From contig JAPYMA010002898.1 of NCBI GenBank assembly GCA_035041965.1, positions 1 to 64,000 of the forward strand: a stretch of 64,000 nucleotides of DNA, in the 5' to 3' direction. The notes beneath the pieces are model-generated. The model did not search any database. It was not told where the DNA came from and saw only the letters and a list, made by a program, of their open reading frames with translations. A program made the translations under genes and the position numbers. The DNA comes from Anisakis pegreffii. Its lineage: Eukaryota > Nematoda > Chromadorea > Rhabditida > Anisakidae. Positions 36,295 to 50,800 of this stretch are shown here, in pieces. Position 1 is the first letter of the stretch; the number at the start of each line of letters is the position of its first letter.

Positions 36295-38996
36295 GAGGAA
36301 TTTCAACATAATTGCAATGAATTTCGCGAAGATTTTGTTATTCGCTTACGCATGATTAAAGACGGTGTGCAACATAACAGATTATTATTGAAGCATATTC
36401 GGTTAGCCCGCAAGTCGATTTGTCATGGTACATTATGTCAGTGGATAACCAAATGTGTGACTCATCCAAGCCAGCATGAGTCACTATGCTTATTCTTAAG
36501 ATAGCTTTCAATAAAGGAATGGAATGCTGGTGAAATGCCAGGATTAGAATCAAAATAGTGATATTAAGGATGGAGACAATGTTTTTAAGATCAGAAACTT
36601 CAGTTTTTGTGTTAACAGCGACATAAGTTCAACAAGTGTCAAATATAAGGCATATTTTCGTATTCATCACTTAGCTTGATTTTCACAAAGCCCAGTTTGT
36701 GGAGTGCTGCTCAATTTATCGTAGGTCGTAACTGCATATCTCAAAAACAGTTAATCTTCAGGATACAAATTTCGAATAAACTAATAAATCGAAAGAATTC
36801 ATCGAAATTGGGATGATCAGTCAATAAATTCAAAACGTTGGAAGCATATTGGAAGCCGATTTATTCAGTGATAAATGTGGGGTATATGGCATTTTGCTCC
36901 TGGAATTCTTCAAGAAGACATGATCACCTAAACTTGTTTACTTTTTCTCATTTGCCTCGCTAACTAGATTCTATTTGCTTATTCATTTTTAATGGTTTAT
37001 ATTAAATGATTTGATAAAATCTCTGCTTAAATGAGTATTCAGATATGAGTTTCACATTCATGCAGATGCACTGATCTGATTTATCATTGAACTCGTGATT
37101 TAATGAATGGTTGTGTGGAAACTTACATGAACATTTTATTGACCGATCTCGAAATGTCAATAGCACTCCGTCGAAATTGTCAACGTTGACGACTCATTCA
37201 AAAAGCACTTCTGATGAATCAGTTAAACTCATTGAATGCTCATTTGTTCGAGCTACTCGACACTGTGGCATAATATACTGCATTCGAAACTGATTTTTCG
37301 CTGAACATATTTTTTCAGTTTTTTTACTTAATTTTGTCAAAATATTTTTTAATGCTCAGTAACGTAATGAATGCTCAGTGATTGTCAACAACCCAAAAAC
37401 TCAGCTTCAAAGAACAGATTCATCGAATTAAACGTGAATTTTCAATGAGTAGCTAATGGAGCTTTCGAAATTTAACACTAACGATCTTCAGATATCACGC
37501 TTCTTGCGTCATCGGAATGCTGTAAACGTACTAATCAAACCTGTTTTGTTATAGCTCACGTTAGCAGTTTAGTTCACGTCAACTCGGAAAGCTCAAATGA
37601 ATTTGCTTTTCACGATATAAAACTCACTATTCGGTTTTTTGTAAATATTGTACCATTAGTTCTGCGAATAATCAAGCCATTTTCAGGGTCAGTGTGATCA
37701 ACCATAATAACTTTCAGATGATAACAGTTTATGCTTTAGTTGATCTGATTGACTGATCATTTGATAGAGATTGTGAAGCATGGGATTTTTGGTCGTTGTT
37801 GTGCTAACTCACTGGATCCATAATTCTGTTTTTATTGTTTACTCCTCACGAATATCATCTGTCGAAATTTGTTATCAAATTGTTATGTTATCCTAATGTT
37901 TGTATAATTACATTCAGTGGAATTGTTTTAATAAAAATGCTTCTGCAAACTGTTCAATTCTAATAAGTTTGTTCTTCATTCATTATATTCTTTCAACAAT
38001 ACATCGACGTCTTTCTTCGCGTAGATGAAGCCATTTTCTTTCTGAATAAAAAGATTTTGGCTTTGTGCTTGAGGCAATTATGCTTAAATATTAGTGCTAA
38101 AAAATCCGATTCAATTGTCCTTTGCTGCACTGTGAAAAAAGCTTTTCCTATGCGATTCGAGCACTGATGTTCAGTTATGATCGGTTGGATATCATTGTAG
38201 CTTAAAATCCAAAGCATATGCCAATATTATCGAGAAGGGACTTGTAACAGTGAGAAAGAAGCGTTTGAAGGGTTCCCCCCCAAAAAAATTCAGAGCAACA
38301 TCAAGAAAGCAACGTCTGATTCATGCATTTTGAATGTGAATTTTGAATTTCACAAGCCATTCTCGAACGGTCCAAAACATCGCATGTTCAGATTACTAAC
38401 TTTTCCAGCGCTTCATAGTGTGTTTGATTGAGGAGTTGAAAAAACATCAATAATTATATCCATGAATGTTATTAAGTTCACATTGTTGTAGTGCAACGCA
38501 TCCAAGATGCCACTCGAATAGCCAATAAGATTCCCTTGATGTCATCCTACCATACCCTCTAAATCACTCTGCGTTCTGGCTGACACATTCCAGATGAAGT
38601 TATCGTCATGTAACTGTGTTATGGCATCAGTTAAAGTTACTTCATTGTGTTCACAAACTCGTTGCAGATAAGTCGCTGAATAATCGTTTTTCACTGAATT
38701 CAATTGAAGTGCATCGCAGAGAGGCTAATTCGACGGATGGTTTGATAAACTCGAGTAGCAGAAAGTTCAACTTTATAATGTCCTTCACGCTTACTCTTTC
38801 AAACAACGTAGTTCGTCAATATCTTATTGGAGATGTTCATCGAAATCTAATGCTGCTTTGCTTTCGAGATATAAGACAACAGAAATTGATAACTGAACGA
38901 CTATTTAACATTGAACATTATTTATGTTGCAGCTGTGTCCATAATAAAAAGGGAACGGAGACTGTCGCGACGGAGCGCGAAAGAGACGATTCGTGA
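36295..38996 (+). CDS. Weak candidate for an unidentified multi-exon gene (3' part)
   Basis: Three stretches with coding-like composition can be joined in phase: 36295-36427 (EEFQHNCNEFREDFVIRLRM, ending KSICH), 38668-38764 (KSLNNRFSLNSIEVHRREAN) and 38933-38996 (VHNKKGTETVATERERDDS-stop). The last acceptor (TTTATGTTGCAG) is good; the donor at 38764 is poor. No start exon was found, and no family was recognised. The first segment is helical and charged. This may be chance assembly. Confidence 0.25.
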
Positions 38997-39656
38997 GGGA
39001 TACCGAAGTGATATGTGAAATCAAACTTTAAATCCATACTTAGCTGAATATGTATAAGATGTACATGGATATCATGCACTATCGATTCGGATGATGAAAC
39101 TTAACTTTCGTAGATCTCATTTGGAGGATCTCCTCCCGTTTGGGTTTGTATCTTATGAATGCTTTGTGTTTCGATATATGATACAGTGTTATTACAAAAT
39201 AAACGCCGAAAGAGACTGTGATATGGGGTAAGGCAAAGGAAGCTGGATACTTCTAACAAGGATGTAACAACAAGATATGGCATGATTCTCAAAGTGAAGG
39301 AATTTCATCTCCCAGAGTGCAGTTCAAACGGGGTTAGTAACCAGCGAAAGAGATAAGTGGAAGTACATACATATGAGTTATGAATGAGATCCAGGATGTT
39401 GTAAATGAGGCTATGTAAGCTTAGCAGTATGCCTGCACAAATACAACCAACCACAACAAAAAGCAACTAACCATATAAGCTAGAATCAATATTTCGAAAT
39501 GACTCGTATCCATCAATCCGCGTTTATAACATCGTCGCACTCAATACTGCTGCAATCCATACCCTGTCATGCTTATTCCATTCCATGTACATGTATAGAA
39601 CATAGTCTCTGTTCGTGCTGCTGGTGTCGCTGCTTCACATGCATTCATCCCATGCA

Positions 39657-39682
39657 CATATCTATCTATCTATCTATCTGTC
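39657..39682. repeat. TATC microsatellite
   Basis: About five consecutive TATC units followed by TGTC, in intergenic DNA. Confidence 0.85.
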
Positions 39683-40712
39683 ATATATCTCGACTGTCAA
39701 TGCTTTCATTTGTCTCATCATCAAATTTTATCGGTTTCAGCTTCCACTTCTTGATTTTACTTGCCTTTCAAGCAAATGTTCTGCTGTTAATGTTGTTTAC
39801 ATCATGTATTTGTCAACATTTTTGGTTTAGTATAGTGAACTTGAAATTGATCTTCAGCATTATTCAGTCGATTATTTCGTTCTTAATTAGTAACTCTGTG
39901 AGTAATTGATGTTGTTATGCTTATGGCTACTGTGATGTGATTAATGGAATTTTTCTACGCTTGCTTGGGTCAATCAATATTGCTGGTATTGGAATGCTAG
40001 ACTGATAAATAGGACGATATTCGATTGCATTTGATTTTAAGTGATAGTGAGATATCTGAACAATTGGACATTGCAACGATTTTCATGATTTTCTATAGTT
40101 GATGCAAAACTTGCTGACGATTTCCGGAAATTATTAATGTGTTGACTGAGCTCATTCGATAATCGTTTATTATTTTATTTTCATCATTGATTTCATTGGA
40201 GTGCTTGATTGATTGTTTCTCATATGTCAAATTGTCGATTGAATTAATTCAGTTTTTCATTTCTTAACTCTTGCTGCTGTCGAAAAACAAATGTGCCAAA
40301 AGAGTGAGCTTAATTGAGGGTAATTGCTACCAGTTTATGGGTGATTATGGGTAATTGATATATTTTCAAAACTGGAGTGCTCGAAAAAGTTGAAGTCCAT
40401 TTCATTTATTCGAGTTTATTCACATACATTTTTCACACATTTCATATGCTCCTTAGAAGAGATTAAGATTTATCGTTGAAATTCTACATACTTTCTGAAG
40501 TATTCATGCATTGATTTTCCTTCCACTGCTATATAGGTTCGATGTAGTTTTTGTCTTTTACTGCTTATTTACAAGTTATGTGGTGTTTGATCACTAATAT
40601 GAAAACAATTCCATGTTTCTACCTGCATGCAATATACATATACCAGTTGGTAATAGATCAATAATGAATTTCTCATATCAGTCAACTTTAGAAATTCAAT
40701 TCTTGAGATGCT

Positions 40713-40760
40713 ATGAATTCATTAATAACCGGTATGATGAATTCGTTAATAACCGGTATC
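40713..40760. repeat. 24-bp tandem duplication
   Basis: ATGAATTC[A/G]TTAATAACCGGTAT is present twice at exactly 24-bp spacing (40713 and 40737), differing at one or two bases. Non-coding context. Confidence 0.85.
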
Positions 40761-43539
40761 AGCTGTCCTCACTAATTAAAGGGTCAAACATCTTATTCGT
40801 GAAACTTATTCAAGATATCTCTTTTTCATGTTTTCGCAAGCAATTTCAACTTGTTATCTGGTAATACCCCCGATCAGTGGTGAAATGCACCGTACTTATC
40901 CTCGACGAGGGCATAGTTTCAACATTGTTTCAATGCTCGACCGATGGAACTTCTGCCGGAGGCTAGGATGTTTTTAAGTTTTTAAGTGCATGAAGAAAGA
41001 CGCCTAGTCTGGCGACTTGCATTCAGCGCTAACCGTTATTCTTCGTAATAACTTCATCAGATACTGTTTGTTAATATTAATTAAATATATTTATTGTCAT
41101 AAAGTGATTACGAAATATGTGCGTCACCATCACTTTTTTTTGCGGTGCGCATTGTGCTCGCTCTTCAACTGCTCTTGCTTGCAGTGCTACTTCATTGCGC
41201 TATGCATTCGAATCTTTTGCTTGAATCGACAGTTATTCTCATTACTACGTGTATTTATTCGACAAGAAAAAAAAACAACCGAATCTATCTGGCTTATCGA
41301 AGAATATAATTTTCAAAAATCATCCGTTAACTTTTCAATATTTTTCGTTCAAAATCACCATCGGAGCGTGCTTAAATTGCGCGAATTCATTGAGTAATAA
41401 TAGCGATTCATCCAACACATGTAATGATCAATAGTGATGAATTTGTATTGTGCGATCATCATCACTCTTTGTGACTAATTAAAAATTCCATTTTCGTCAT
41501 TATTATTGACACTGTTGTTGTGAATTCATTTTTTATCAATCATGATTTCTTCGTAGTGCTTAATGTCTGTATTGAATAGTTAATATTTGCTTTGAGGTGT
41601 ATTCCCACGTACTCGTGTCTGCAGTTTACTGCGTTTTGTCGAACAGCTTTAGTGCTAATCGCTTATCGCAGTGAAATTCTTTTCTAACCAGTTCGAAGCT
41701 TCTTTTCGTTTGTATTGCACTGAAAAGAACGCTCGTTGAAACGAGGAGGCAGAAAGCTTGAGATTCAGTTACGATCACGTCATTGTCTATGTTTATTACT
41801 TGCAGACAGCATCCTTTGAACGCGCTGAATTAATTTTCGAAGCACCTCTTTAGTGCTCATTTTCGGACAAGTTTATCCGCAGTTTGAACAAAATCTTAAT
41901 GTCGACCTTAAATTACTATCAATATATTTTCGTGGACTGTGTTTAGAGCGCTCTATCAGACGTGGTGCATGTTTTATGTGCGCTTTTGTTTGCTAGATGG
42001 GCTCCTAAAAGTGTTGCATATGGTTGTCTAGTTGAGATTGAGAAAAATCATGCCTAACGTGTCGGCGAGTCATTCGAATTGCCGTCATATCATATTAAAC
42101 GAAATCGATGCACAATGGGAAATGTGACGAAATTTCTGAAGTGAAAAAAAGCGAACACTGTCAACTCAAGAATATTTAACGTATGAGGTTCATTCTTATT
42201 TCCCGCATTTCAGTGTCGATTCAAGTTGAAGTTTCTTATGAAATGCGCTGATTTTGAAATTGATCAATTCCCTTCCATCGCTCACTCATCGATTTTGTTT
42301 TCGATTCTCGATTACGTGTGCAAAAATATAATTTTAATGAATCACTGATCAAATAAATTTCAGATTTCTTTGAGATGTTTATTTGCTCATCGTAACGTCT
42401 CCAGCTAGTTTAGAACTGATCATAGACGGAAATCTGTTCCCTGCGGCTGTGAATAGTGTCTCCAGAGTCGAATCATACTTGATCAAGAATGCATCTGAAT
42501 TTTATCCAGTGATTGCAATTTGGATTGCGTCTTTTCAGCTATATCTGTTTTGATTGCTTTATAAATGAAAAGCTTGATGACCTACTGATTTTGAATCATT
42601 TTATTACTTCGCATTAAGTATTTTAGATTTTCTAATCTTCAATCTGTTTGTGAAGTATTTTTCGTTTTCTAACATTTTCTATCGTTTTGCACGCGTTTGT
42701 TTCGTGATGCGTGAAACTTTATTATTTCGTATCAGTGATGTCTTTTGCGTTAAAAAAGTTTGTTTTACTGAAAACACAGACAGTTGCTTTCCTTTTTCTG
42801 TTGAACATTTCAAGGAAATGCTGATAAAACCATTCGTATTATTTCATTTCTTGTCGAAAATTTTCCCCTTTGTTCATAAATTGTTGTTTCTTTCAAGAGC
42901 GAGTTTGTATCGATCGGCAACTTGCATTTTAGAATATATGAACTTTGTGATGAAAGAACGTCCAATTCAATTGGTTTGCCTAACGGAGATTCTGTTGTCG
43001 GAATATATCTGAAAATATCCATATGGAATATTTTTGAAATATTTTCAAATCGTTTTTAACCACTGCATTGTATTTGAAAAGATTAACATAGCGATAGGCA
43101 CTTGTTAAAAGTAAAAACTCCGATTAATCAAATAACGTTACGAATCTGGATTGGTGTGATTGAAGTAAGAGAGTATGGTGACTTTTGCATTATGACATTA
43201 TGATCTACTTTCAAGAGATATAGCATTACGACGCTATTATTGAATTAAATACATCTGAATGTTTTGGAAGCAAGCAAATTTTGAATGATAGACGGTTCGG
43301 GTTATGTGTTGCTGTTTGTTTCACTCTGAAGATGCAGATGCTCAGACTAAACTCTGTGTATTTCTTCTAGTGAAGTGGGAAGATAAGAAAAAAAATGAAT
43401 ATGATTAGCCAAGGAACTGAACACTCATGAGATTATCACTGGCAATGAGCACGCCAGGTGATGTTCATCGCACGGCGCACGGCATTTTGCATTTGTTCGC
43501 TTTGCTCTTTGAAATAGCAATCATATGAATCAATACTAA

Positions 43540-43613
43540 CAACGATAATAATAATGATAATAATAATCATGATCACGATGATAATGATACTGATAACAAT
43601 TACAATAATAACC
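43540..43613. repeat. Period-3 low-complexity tract (ATA/ATG/ATC triplets)
   Basis: Imperfect ATA, ATG, ATC and ACG triplets. Its complement reads as NTN triplets, like 11799-11888 and 19047-19113. Confidence 0.6.
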
Positions 43614-44781
43614 GTGATCAATCGATAAGTAATATTCGGAGAGGAATGAATGAAGAAAGTAATTGATTGATTAGTGCAGTTTGATTGATAAGCATTAATC
43701 AATGCATCATAGAACATTGGATCCCATCAATTGACGGAGAGTTGTTTTTTAAGTGAAGAAAAAAGAGAAAAACAGGCTCGATGGAATGGAAGCATTGATA
43801 CATAAGAATGTTTGTGCATTCACGTTGATAATAACACTCGCAATTTGGTTATTTATGAACGCAGGTTTACTCATTGAACGCTTAAGTTCTCGTTATCAGA
43901 TTCATTTCAGTTGGAAATCACTGATTACTTCTGTTTACATCGCATTGTTTGCAATCACATCAGTTTACTTTACCTCAATGTCTTGGTGATTGATTAAATC
44001 GAGATTCCATTTGAAATTTATCTCATCTTCAATGTTTCATTCCATTCCAGTTCTGTTCAGATGCGAAGTAATCGTATGATTTTGTGCTACCGAAAGATTT
44101 TTGATGAATTATGCACTGAAACGATTATGTTTTGTCCGATACTTGCATCATTCAGTTGTTTGTTTCGTTTATTCGTAACTTTTTACGACTATAATTAAGT
44201 GTTTGGAATCCAGTTTGTGCTTCTAGTAACTCATTTTGAAGCAGATTTTTTTTGGCTCGTAGTCTACCGATTACTTCACTTCAAAGATCGCGATACTTTC
44301 GATCGCATGCTAGTTAAAAATTGGTTGGGATCACATTAATAGAGTTAAACGTTGATGCGTCACAATGTGAAGTATTCCTAGACTATTAAGCTCACAGTGC
44401 AGACGAATCGACGTCTGCATCAGTTCAACAATTTGCAATAAATTTTGAGTGATCAATGAATTTTTTCGTATTTTCTAAAAAAATTGTATGTTTCTGAAGT
44501 GATATTCTTCACTGAATGTTCTTGTAGAAATCGTGATATGTCATTGCTTTAATCGTGTTAAATAAATGCTAATTTATGCTCATAATGGCTCGGAATTGGT
44601 TACGTGAATATTTTTTTAATGCCATTCGTTCGATCATTCCGAAAGACTTTTGCAATTATTCATCGCATCAGTACGAGTTCCGAAGTATCGATCTGTTGAT
44701 TATCGAAAGTGTTCGGTTTCAATCTGAGCGTTCGCTTTGCTAATGGTGGATTTTTGAGTGAGTGATTCAGGTGAAATTTTA

Positions 44782-44788
44782 TTTTCAG
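44782..44788 (+). promoter_or_regulatory. Probable trans-splice acceptor of the CAP-Gly gene
   Basis: ATTTTCAG lies 27 nt upstream of the ATG at 44816, with no in-frame upstream coding sequence. This is the usual position for spliced-leader addition in nematodes. Confidence 0.5.
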
Positions 44789-44815
44789 AGATACGGTAAT
44801 TAGACGGTTTAAACG

Positions 44816-47800
44816 ATGATTAAATCAACGAACGATCAGGTGTGTAGTGTTTACTCCTCAATACTTGAACCGTATTCTCATACTCTTTTTAAAATGCTTT
44901 ATGATATGAAATTCGGAGGTGTGTTCTATGGACTAATGGAGTTGATTATTGTTCAGAAGAGTAGATTTTAATTCAATAGTTCAGGCGAATAGCGGAGATG
45001 TTGTTGTTGGCATGCAAGATGTTGGAAAACGTGTCATTGTTGGAAAAATGCGAACTGGAGTGCTGAAATACGTGGGAAGAGTTGGAGGTGTTCACATATT
45101 TCCTGCTGATTCGTTTCAGTTCCATAATCAGTTTCATAATTTTATCGTCATTCGTTCATGCTCTGTTATCCATTCACCACTTACTTTTTTAATTTTTGAA
45201 ATTTATCAAATTTCTAGTTTACATAATAACATTTTTATGATTCTTAAAGGAAAGGAAGGCATCTTTTGTGGTGTTGAACTAGACATCGCTGCCGGTTTAC
45301 ATAATGGCACTTATCAAGGTTCGAACGGCCTTACAGCTCAATTATGCTGTTGTCACTTTTACTTTTTACATTCTTTACGATTCCTTCAACCAATGAAAAT
45401 TTTATCTCCAACTTCGAGTGAAATTCCATCAAATTTCAAAAATTCAACCTAAAAAATTCGAATTCTAAACAACCAGCAGCAATTGAATTGTTAACATCGA
45501 AATCACTCGAATAGACATTGAAATGACTCAGTTGGAGTTCACTCTAATCGCTCCCAATCAGCACATTTACCTTCAGTGTTAACAATCACTTCCTTTTTAG
45601 AATGCTAAAACCAGATTATTTTGTGTATGATTGAGTCATGTGTTTATGATATAATTCATCTCAGGAGTTAAGTATTTCGAATGCATTGATAAACACGGTA
45701 TATTTGCGCCGATCTACCGAGTCGAATTGTATCCACAAACAACCTCAATGCCGGGACGTGAAGAAGTTTCACTCAAAGAGGTTGGTGATTTGTCATGAGC
45801 TTTTTCGTGATTTTCACTTCGCCCTTTTTCGTGATTTTCACTTCGCCCTTTCGTAGTCTGCTTTAAACGGTATCATTGCTGCTCGATTGAACTGTATTTT
45901 TTATTGAGAATAATGTGTGTATGAGGCGTGATGCGTGTTATTGTGCAAACTTGATACATATTGGATGCATGTCTTAATAAAAGCATTTCAACTTACTGAT
46001 GTGTTTTAATTTTTTGCCAGTAATCTTATTGCACTTGTAAAATGAAATACGACACTCAATTCCTTTCACCGACTCGTTGAAATTGACAAAAACTGTGAGC
46101 ATGATTGCGTGCCATTAGTGCGATAAATTTATGTTTAAGCATATTTAAAGGGACATTATAGATGTGTTGTTTGATTTATATTTGTGCGTGCTCAGACTTG
46201 AAAAGAAATTGTTTGGCGTCTTGATTTGAGTAGATTAGTGTGAGTCGCTCTTGATTTCGGTTATTCAGTTCCAATTTTGCGTTAAATAATTCACATCTCG
46301 TCTCCATTCATTCCAGTTATTTTGATGCTTTTCACTCAGTTTGAATAGCGAGCAAAGCATTGTACCATAGTAATTATGCCTTGATCGTGTCCACTCTTCA
46401 TTCGTTGCTCTCGTCCCCTCCACTCACGGTAATCTTGACAGCTGGTTGCGGTACTCTTTCTTTGAGCAAAAATCGTATAGCATTTTTAGTGTTTCATCTC
46501 TTTGCATGACCCTTGAAGTTTTTTCACAATTATTCATTGCCACGTTTAATGTTTTAACGGTTGTGATGTCTGTGAATTGATAAAGTGGTCAGTTGTCAGT
46601 TTGATTACCAAACGAATTTATGAAGGGAGAGAGGTTAAAGACATCGAATCGTTTGCGTCGATTGTGGCAATAAAATGAGAAGCAGTCGATTAGTGATCGC
46701 AGTTTCAATCATCTTCGTGCTGTTAGATGAACATCTGGTTTTTATTTATAGAATCAATTTAAAAACTCTTTTATGACTATCGAATTGCCATTTAAGTGAC
46801 CGACAAATTCAACTCTATGCCTCATTTCTTGACTTGACTTGAAGTACGACTGAATATTACTGTGACACCAAAACATACACTTTGTGTTGTCGAGTATTGT
46901 GAAAACAGAAATTTGAAACGGATTTTACTGTGGTTGCCGATAAACGCAGGTCAACTTCAATGTGACATGAGATATTGTGACATTGAAACCTCTGTGAGAC
47001 ATTCGAATTTGCGTGATATTTTTTATAGCACCATCATAAGCGCATACTTCTGAAAGTCATTACTGAATGAAATTCAGATGCACATTGCGATTCTAACCTT
47101 CAATCTTCATATTAACTGCACACACAAATATTGGAATTTCGATACCAACTAATTACTTGTTATTAATCGGCGTGCGGCGTGATTCTGTTTCGGAATTACT
47201 TCAGGTTCCATTCTTTTCAAGAAAGGATTTCTGATCGTTGGAAGTGCCTGAATTGCGAAATTGCTCTGATCTTGAAACCAATTCTCGATGAAATAATTGA
47301 TCACTTTGCGAAAAAAAAAGCTGGCGCTAATGTTTGTGCTCCAGTGAACCAATTTTCCAAGGTATCAATCATCACTGAGCACTGTGAAAATTCGTTTTTA
47401 TGATTCAGCGTTCCCGTTCGTTTTCACACATTTCATTCATCAAAGAACCATTTTTTCGCACATTATCGTGTTCAGTTATGTCAGTAGGTATTGAATTTTG
47501 GTCGAAGCACGACGCCGTTTTCTCGGCGATGATATTCATTCATTTTCATAAGCAGTTTTTTGAATTTGGCAATTTGAATTTCCACCATTTCCTTTGCATT
47601 CAGTAAGTGATCGAATGTAACATTTTCAGTCCAAAACCTGTTCCATCGATCGTCGTATTTTGAATCTGCTGCAAAAAGTCTGCTGATTTATGCCATTCAA
47701 CAGGGTTTTATTCTGCATTTAAGAAGGTGCACTTTTCAATACTATTATCCATCATATTTCTAATCAGAAATGTCAACTTCTGTTTGAGAACGATCATACA

Positions 47801-50800
47801 TTCAGAAAATCGAAGAACGAATCAATTGCATGACTAAATTGATAAGGTTAACAGCATTTGAAAGGTGCACTTGATGCGATTTCATGATTATGTTACTTTA
47901 AGCTGAACTTCGTTTCTGAGTGCCTTCATCGATGGTTTTCTGTCATAGTCAAAACTTACTGTGTATGATTCATATCGAGCACCGATTTAATGCTCAATCG
48001 TTTACATTCATCATGCATTAGCGCTAATCTCCCGGAAGCACTTCCGTTCTGAGTTTTTATTGTTCTTCATTTACACTTCCTGTGACGAGATTACTGCTGG
48101 TTGTGTCGTTGAATTGTATCACATCAAACATCATTTGTAAACAAGATTGGAGTTTTTTTCAAAGGAATCTGTGAATGAATCAAAATGATACCAACAAATT
48201 GTACGTAGCAAATGGGTTATCATCTTCAAGCAGTTGCTAGTTTAAAATAATAGTTAACACTCTCACTATCAGTGTTAACTTCTTCGGCGAGCCAATTCAA
48301 GAATATTCACCATAAGGGTCTCTCATGAACTGGCACGAGCTTTCGCGTGCTATTGAATGAAAAATCGTTTAGGAAAGATCAATTATTGAGCATATATTTT
48401 CAAATTGCTCACAGCTTTCGCACTTCTCATCTAATCATGCTAAATTGTACAGCGATGTTGGTTCGTAGTTTCACTCACAATCAGTGAAAGACGTTTTTAC
48501 GTTGTAACCTTTCGGTTCATTCATTGTGTATTCAGCGCATTTCGTCGACTGTTTCATTTTCAAACTTTATTGTCAATCGGTGAATGATTTCAGTTCATCT
48601 GTGCACATCCCAAAACGAGTCACATAACTCTTCTCGTCTCGTATCAACTTCATTCAGTATTGATCAGCCTATATTCAAGAGTGCTCTAATGTATCACTTC
48701 AAACATTTTTTCCTATAAATAATTTTTCCTACATGCATCTTCTTCAAAGATTTATCGTTTAATAGATTCATTAAATTTTTCGATGCACCTTCCATGCTAC
48801 GATCGCATGCTACCTTCGACGGCAAACAGCACGTAACTGCATGATTATTGACAGTCCCGATTTATCAGCACCGTTATTCCCTCATCACTTTGATGAAAAT
48901 TCATATGTCTTCAACGAATGTGCATAAATATGCCATTTTTCTGACACTTCTTCTCAATTATGAATCCATCTCGCAATGAATATTAATTCATTGTGTGTGT
49001 TTTCTCAATGTAAGCTATTAAATGTTCTGTTTGCTCAGAAAACAGAATTCTTTTCCACTCACACCATTCCATTTCGAGTTGAATAGTTGTTTGTTACGTT
49101 TGCCGTTAAGAAACTCTTCTAAAAGATTCCAGCATTAATCACATTGTTTAACGTTCGATTCAGTAAAAGATCGCATTTTATACTGAGTTGTTGAGTGAGT
49201 TTACATTCATACTGCATATGAAGTATCGAAACAAATGCAATATTTATGGATGAAAGTTTTTTTTAAGATGTGCAATTAATCAGAGTAAGTGATTTCATGA
49301 GAAAATTGCAAAATCTTATCAATTTCTTTCGAACGAATTTCGTTAAGCGAAATGTAAGTGCTGAAAAGGTGACATATTGCGTGACATAATGATCATCAGT
49401 ATTGGATGGTGAATGAATACGGGGTGAATTTTGAAACCATCTCACAACTAACAACAAGTAATTTTCGTTTTACGTTTTTAACACTATCAAGTGATTTATT
49501 GCGTTTTAATATCCTTCAGTTGTTGCCTTTTTCATCGATTATTTCTTATTACTTATCATATTCATATTCTTTAACAACTCAACAGTTTCCTGAACACTTT
49601 GATGGCTAATCTTTTTTCACCGCAATTTTCAGAAATAATATTTCTTTTCCAGCCCTCTCTTGAACTAGAAATTTATTGCATTTCATTCTCCTCATCATAT
49701 CGGTAAATTTTATACTCCTTTAGCGCATCATCAACTCGTTCGGGAAACATCGACTATGAATTCTTTCACGTCCATGCGATGAAATTTTCTTTATTACTGT
49801 ATTAGGCGATCAATGTGATGAACTGTCTCTCACTTTTTATCCATGAATCTTTCTGAAGATTGCTTATTTTTCGTATGAATGATCTGGTCTATCGAATTCA
49901 GTCAACCTGCGAAGCATTTGTTTGTTCAGAGAACAATATTTGGCCAGAGTCAATCTCTCACCAATGATTTAGTTTTTCATTGCTGAGCAAATAGACTATG
50001 AATCACACATCTTCATAATCTCTCTTTAAATTACGCATTACGCACTCCAAAGCAAATAAACATTTTGACTAAATTGTTATGAATAATTAGAATATCTGAT
50101 TGGTTCACCGTAGTGACCAAATATAAGGCAAACTTAATTCATCGTTAACCAAAATTCGATACTATACTACCGCTGTTCATGCGGTTCAATGATGCCAGTT
50201 CAGTCAATGAAGGCGATTGAGTTACGCAAATTATGTCACGAAACATCGTGTTTGCTTTATCACCTGTGAACACATTCCATACACGTTTATTAGTAGTATG
50301 TTGCTTTGATGTTGACCATCAATTGAATATTTACATATTTATGTAACAGATAAAATCTTTTGCATGACTCTCCACCTTACTTTACTTTTAGTTAAATACT
50401 TAAAACAGATCAGAGATGATTTGGCATACGATTAGGAACATCGATCTTTTAAATAGTCACAAATGGCCTGTTAAGATTTTAAAAAGCCAAAACGCATACA
50501 CATTTTAAAGTTTGATTTTGTATTATTATCCTGGCAAAACTACCCACTCGTGGTCTTTTCCCTTATTTCAAATGGATGCATCAAGTATTATTTTGGGCTC
50601 ACGCTTTTTCTGAGATTCAGCACAGAAACATGATGGCTGAACTGAAATATTCATTCTTCCCATTTGAACTATAATTTATGAGCTCGATTCGTTTTTCAAC
50701 CCACATCTATACCTGGTTACTGAGGTGTTTGATTGTATTTCCCAGCGTTACAGTTCGATGTGGTTGTCAGCCACAATTTTTGATTGTTGCAAGATCACGC

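Larger units (their letters stand above)
35043..44815. other. Long intergenic interval
   Basis: About 9.8 kb, mostly AT-rich DNA without supported genes. A weak exon chain lies at 36295-38996 (listed separately). A TATC microsatellite, a 24-bp tandem duplication and an ATA/ATG triplet tract are present. The promoter region of the CAP-Gly gene should lie just left of 44788. Confidence 0.45.

Noticed and set aside
43753..43989. 78-codon frame with two hydrophobic stretches
   Set aside because: It could be a small membrane protein, but it lies beside a triplet tract and has no splice or conservation evidence. Not strong enough to list as a gene.
47149..47403. Overlapping open frames on both strands in the CAP-Gly intron
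   Set aside because: No frame joins in phase with exons 45780 and 51521, and no family was recognised. Possibly a repeat fragment.
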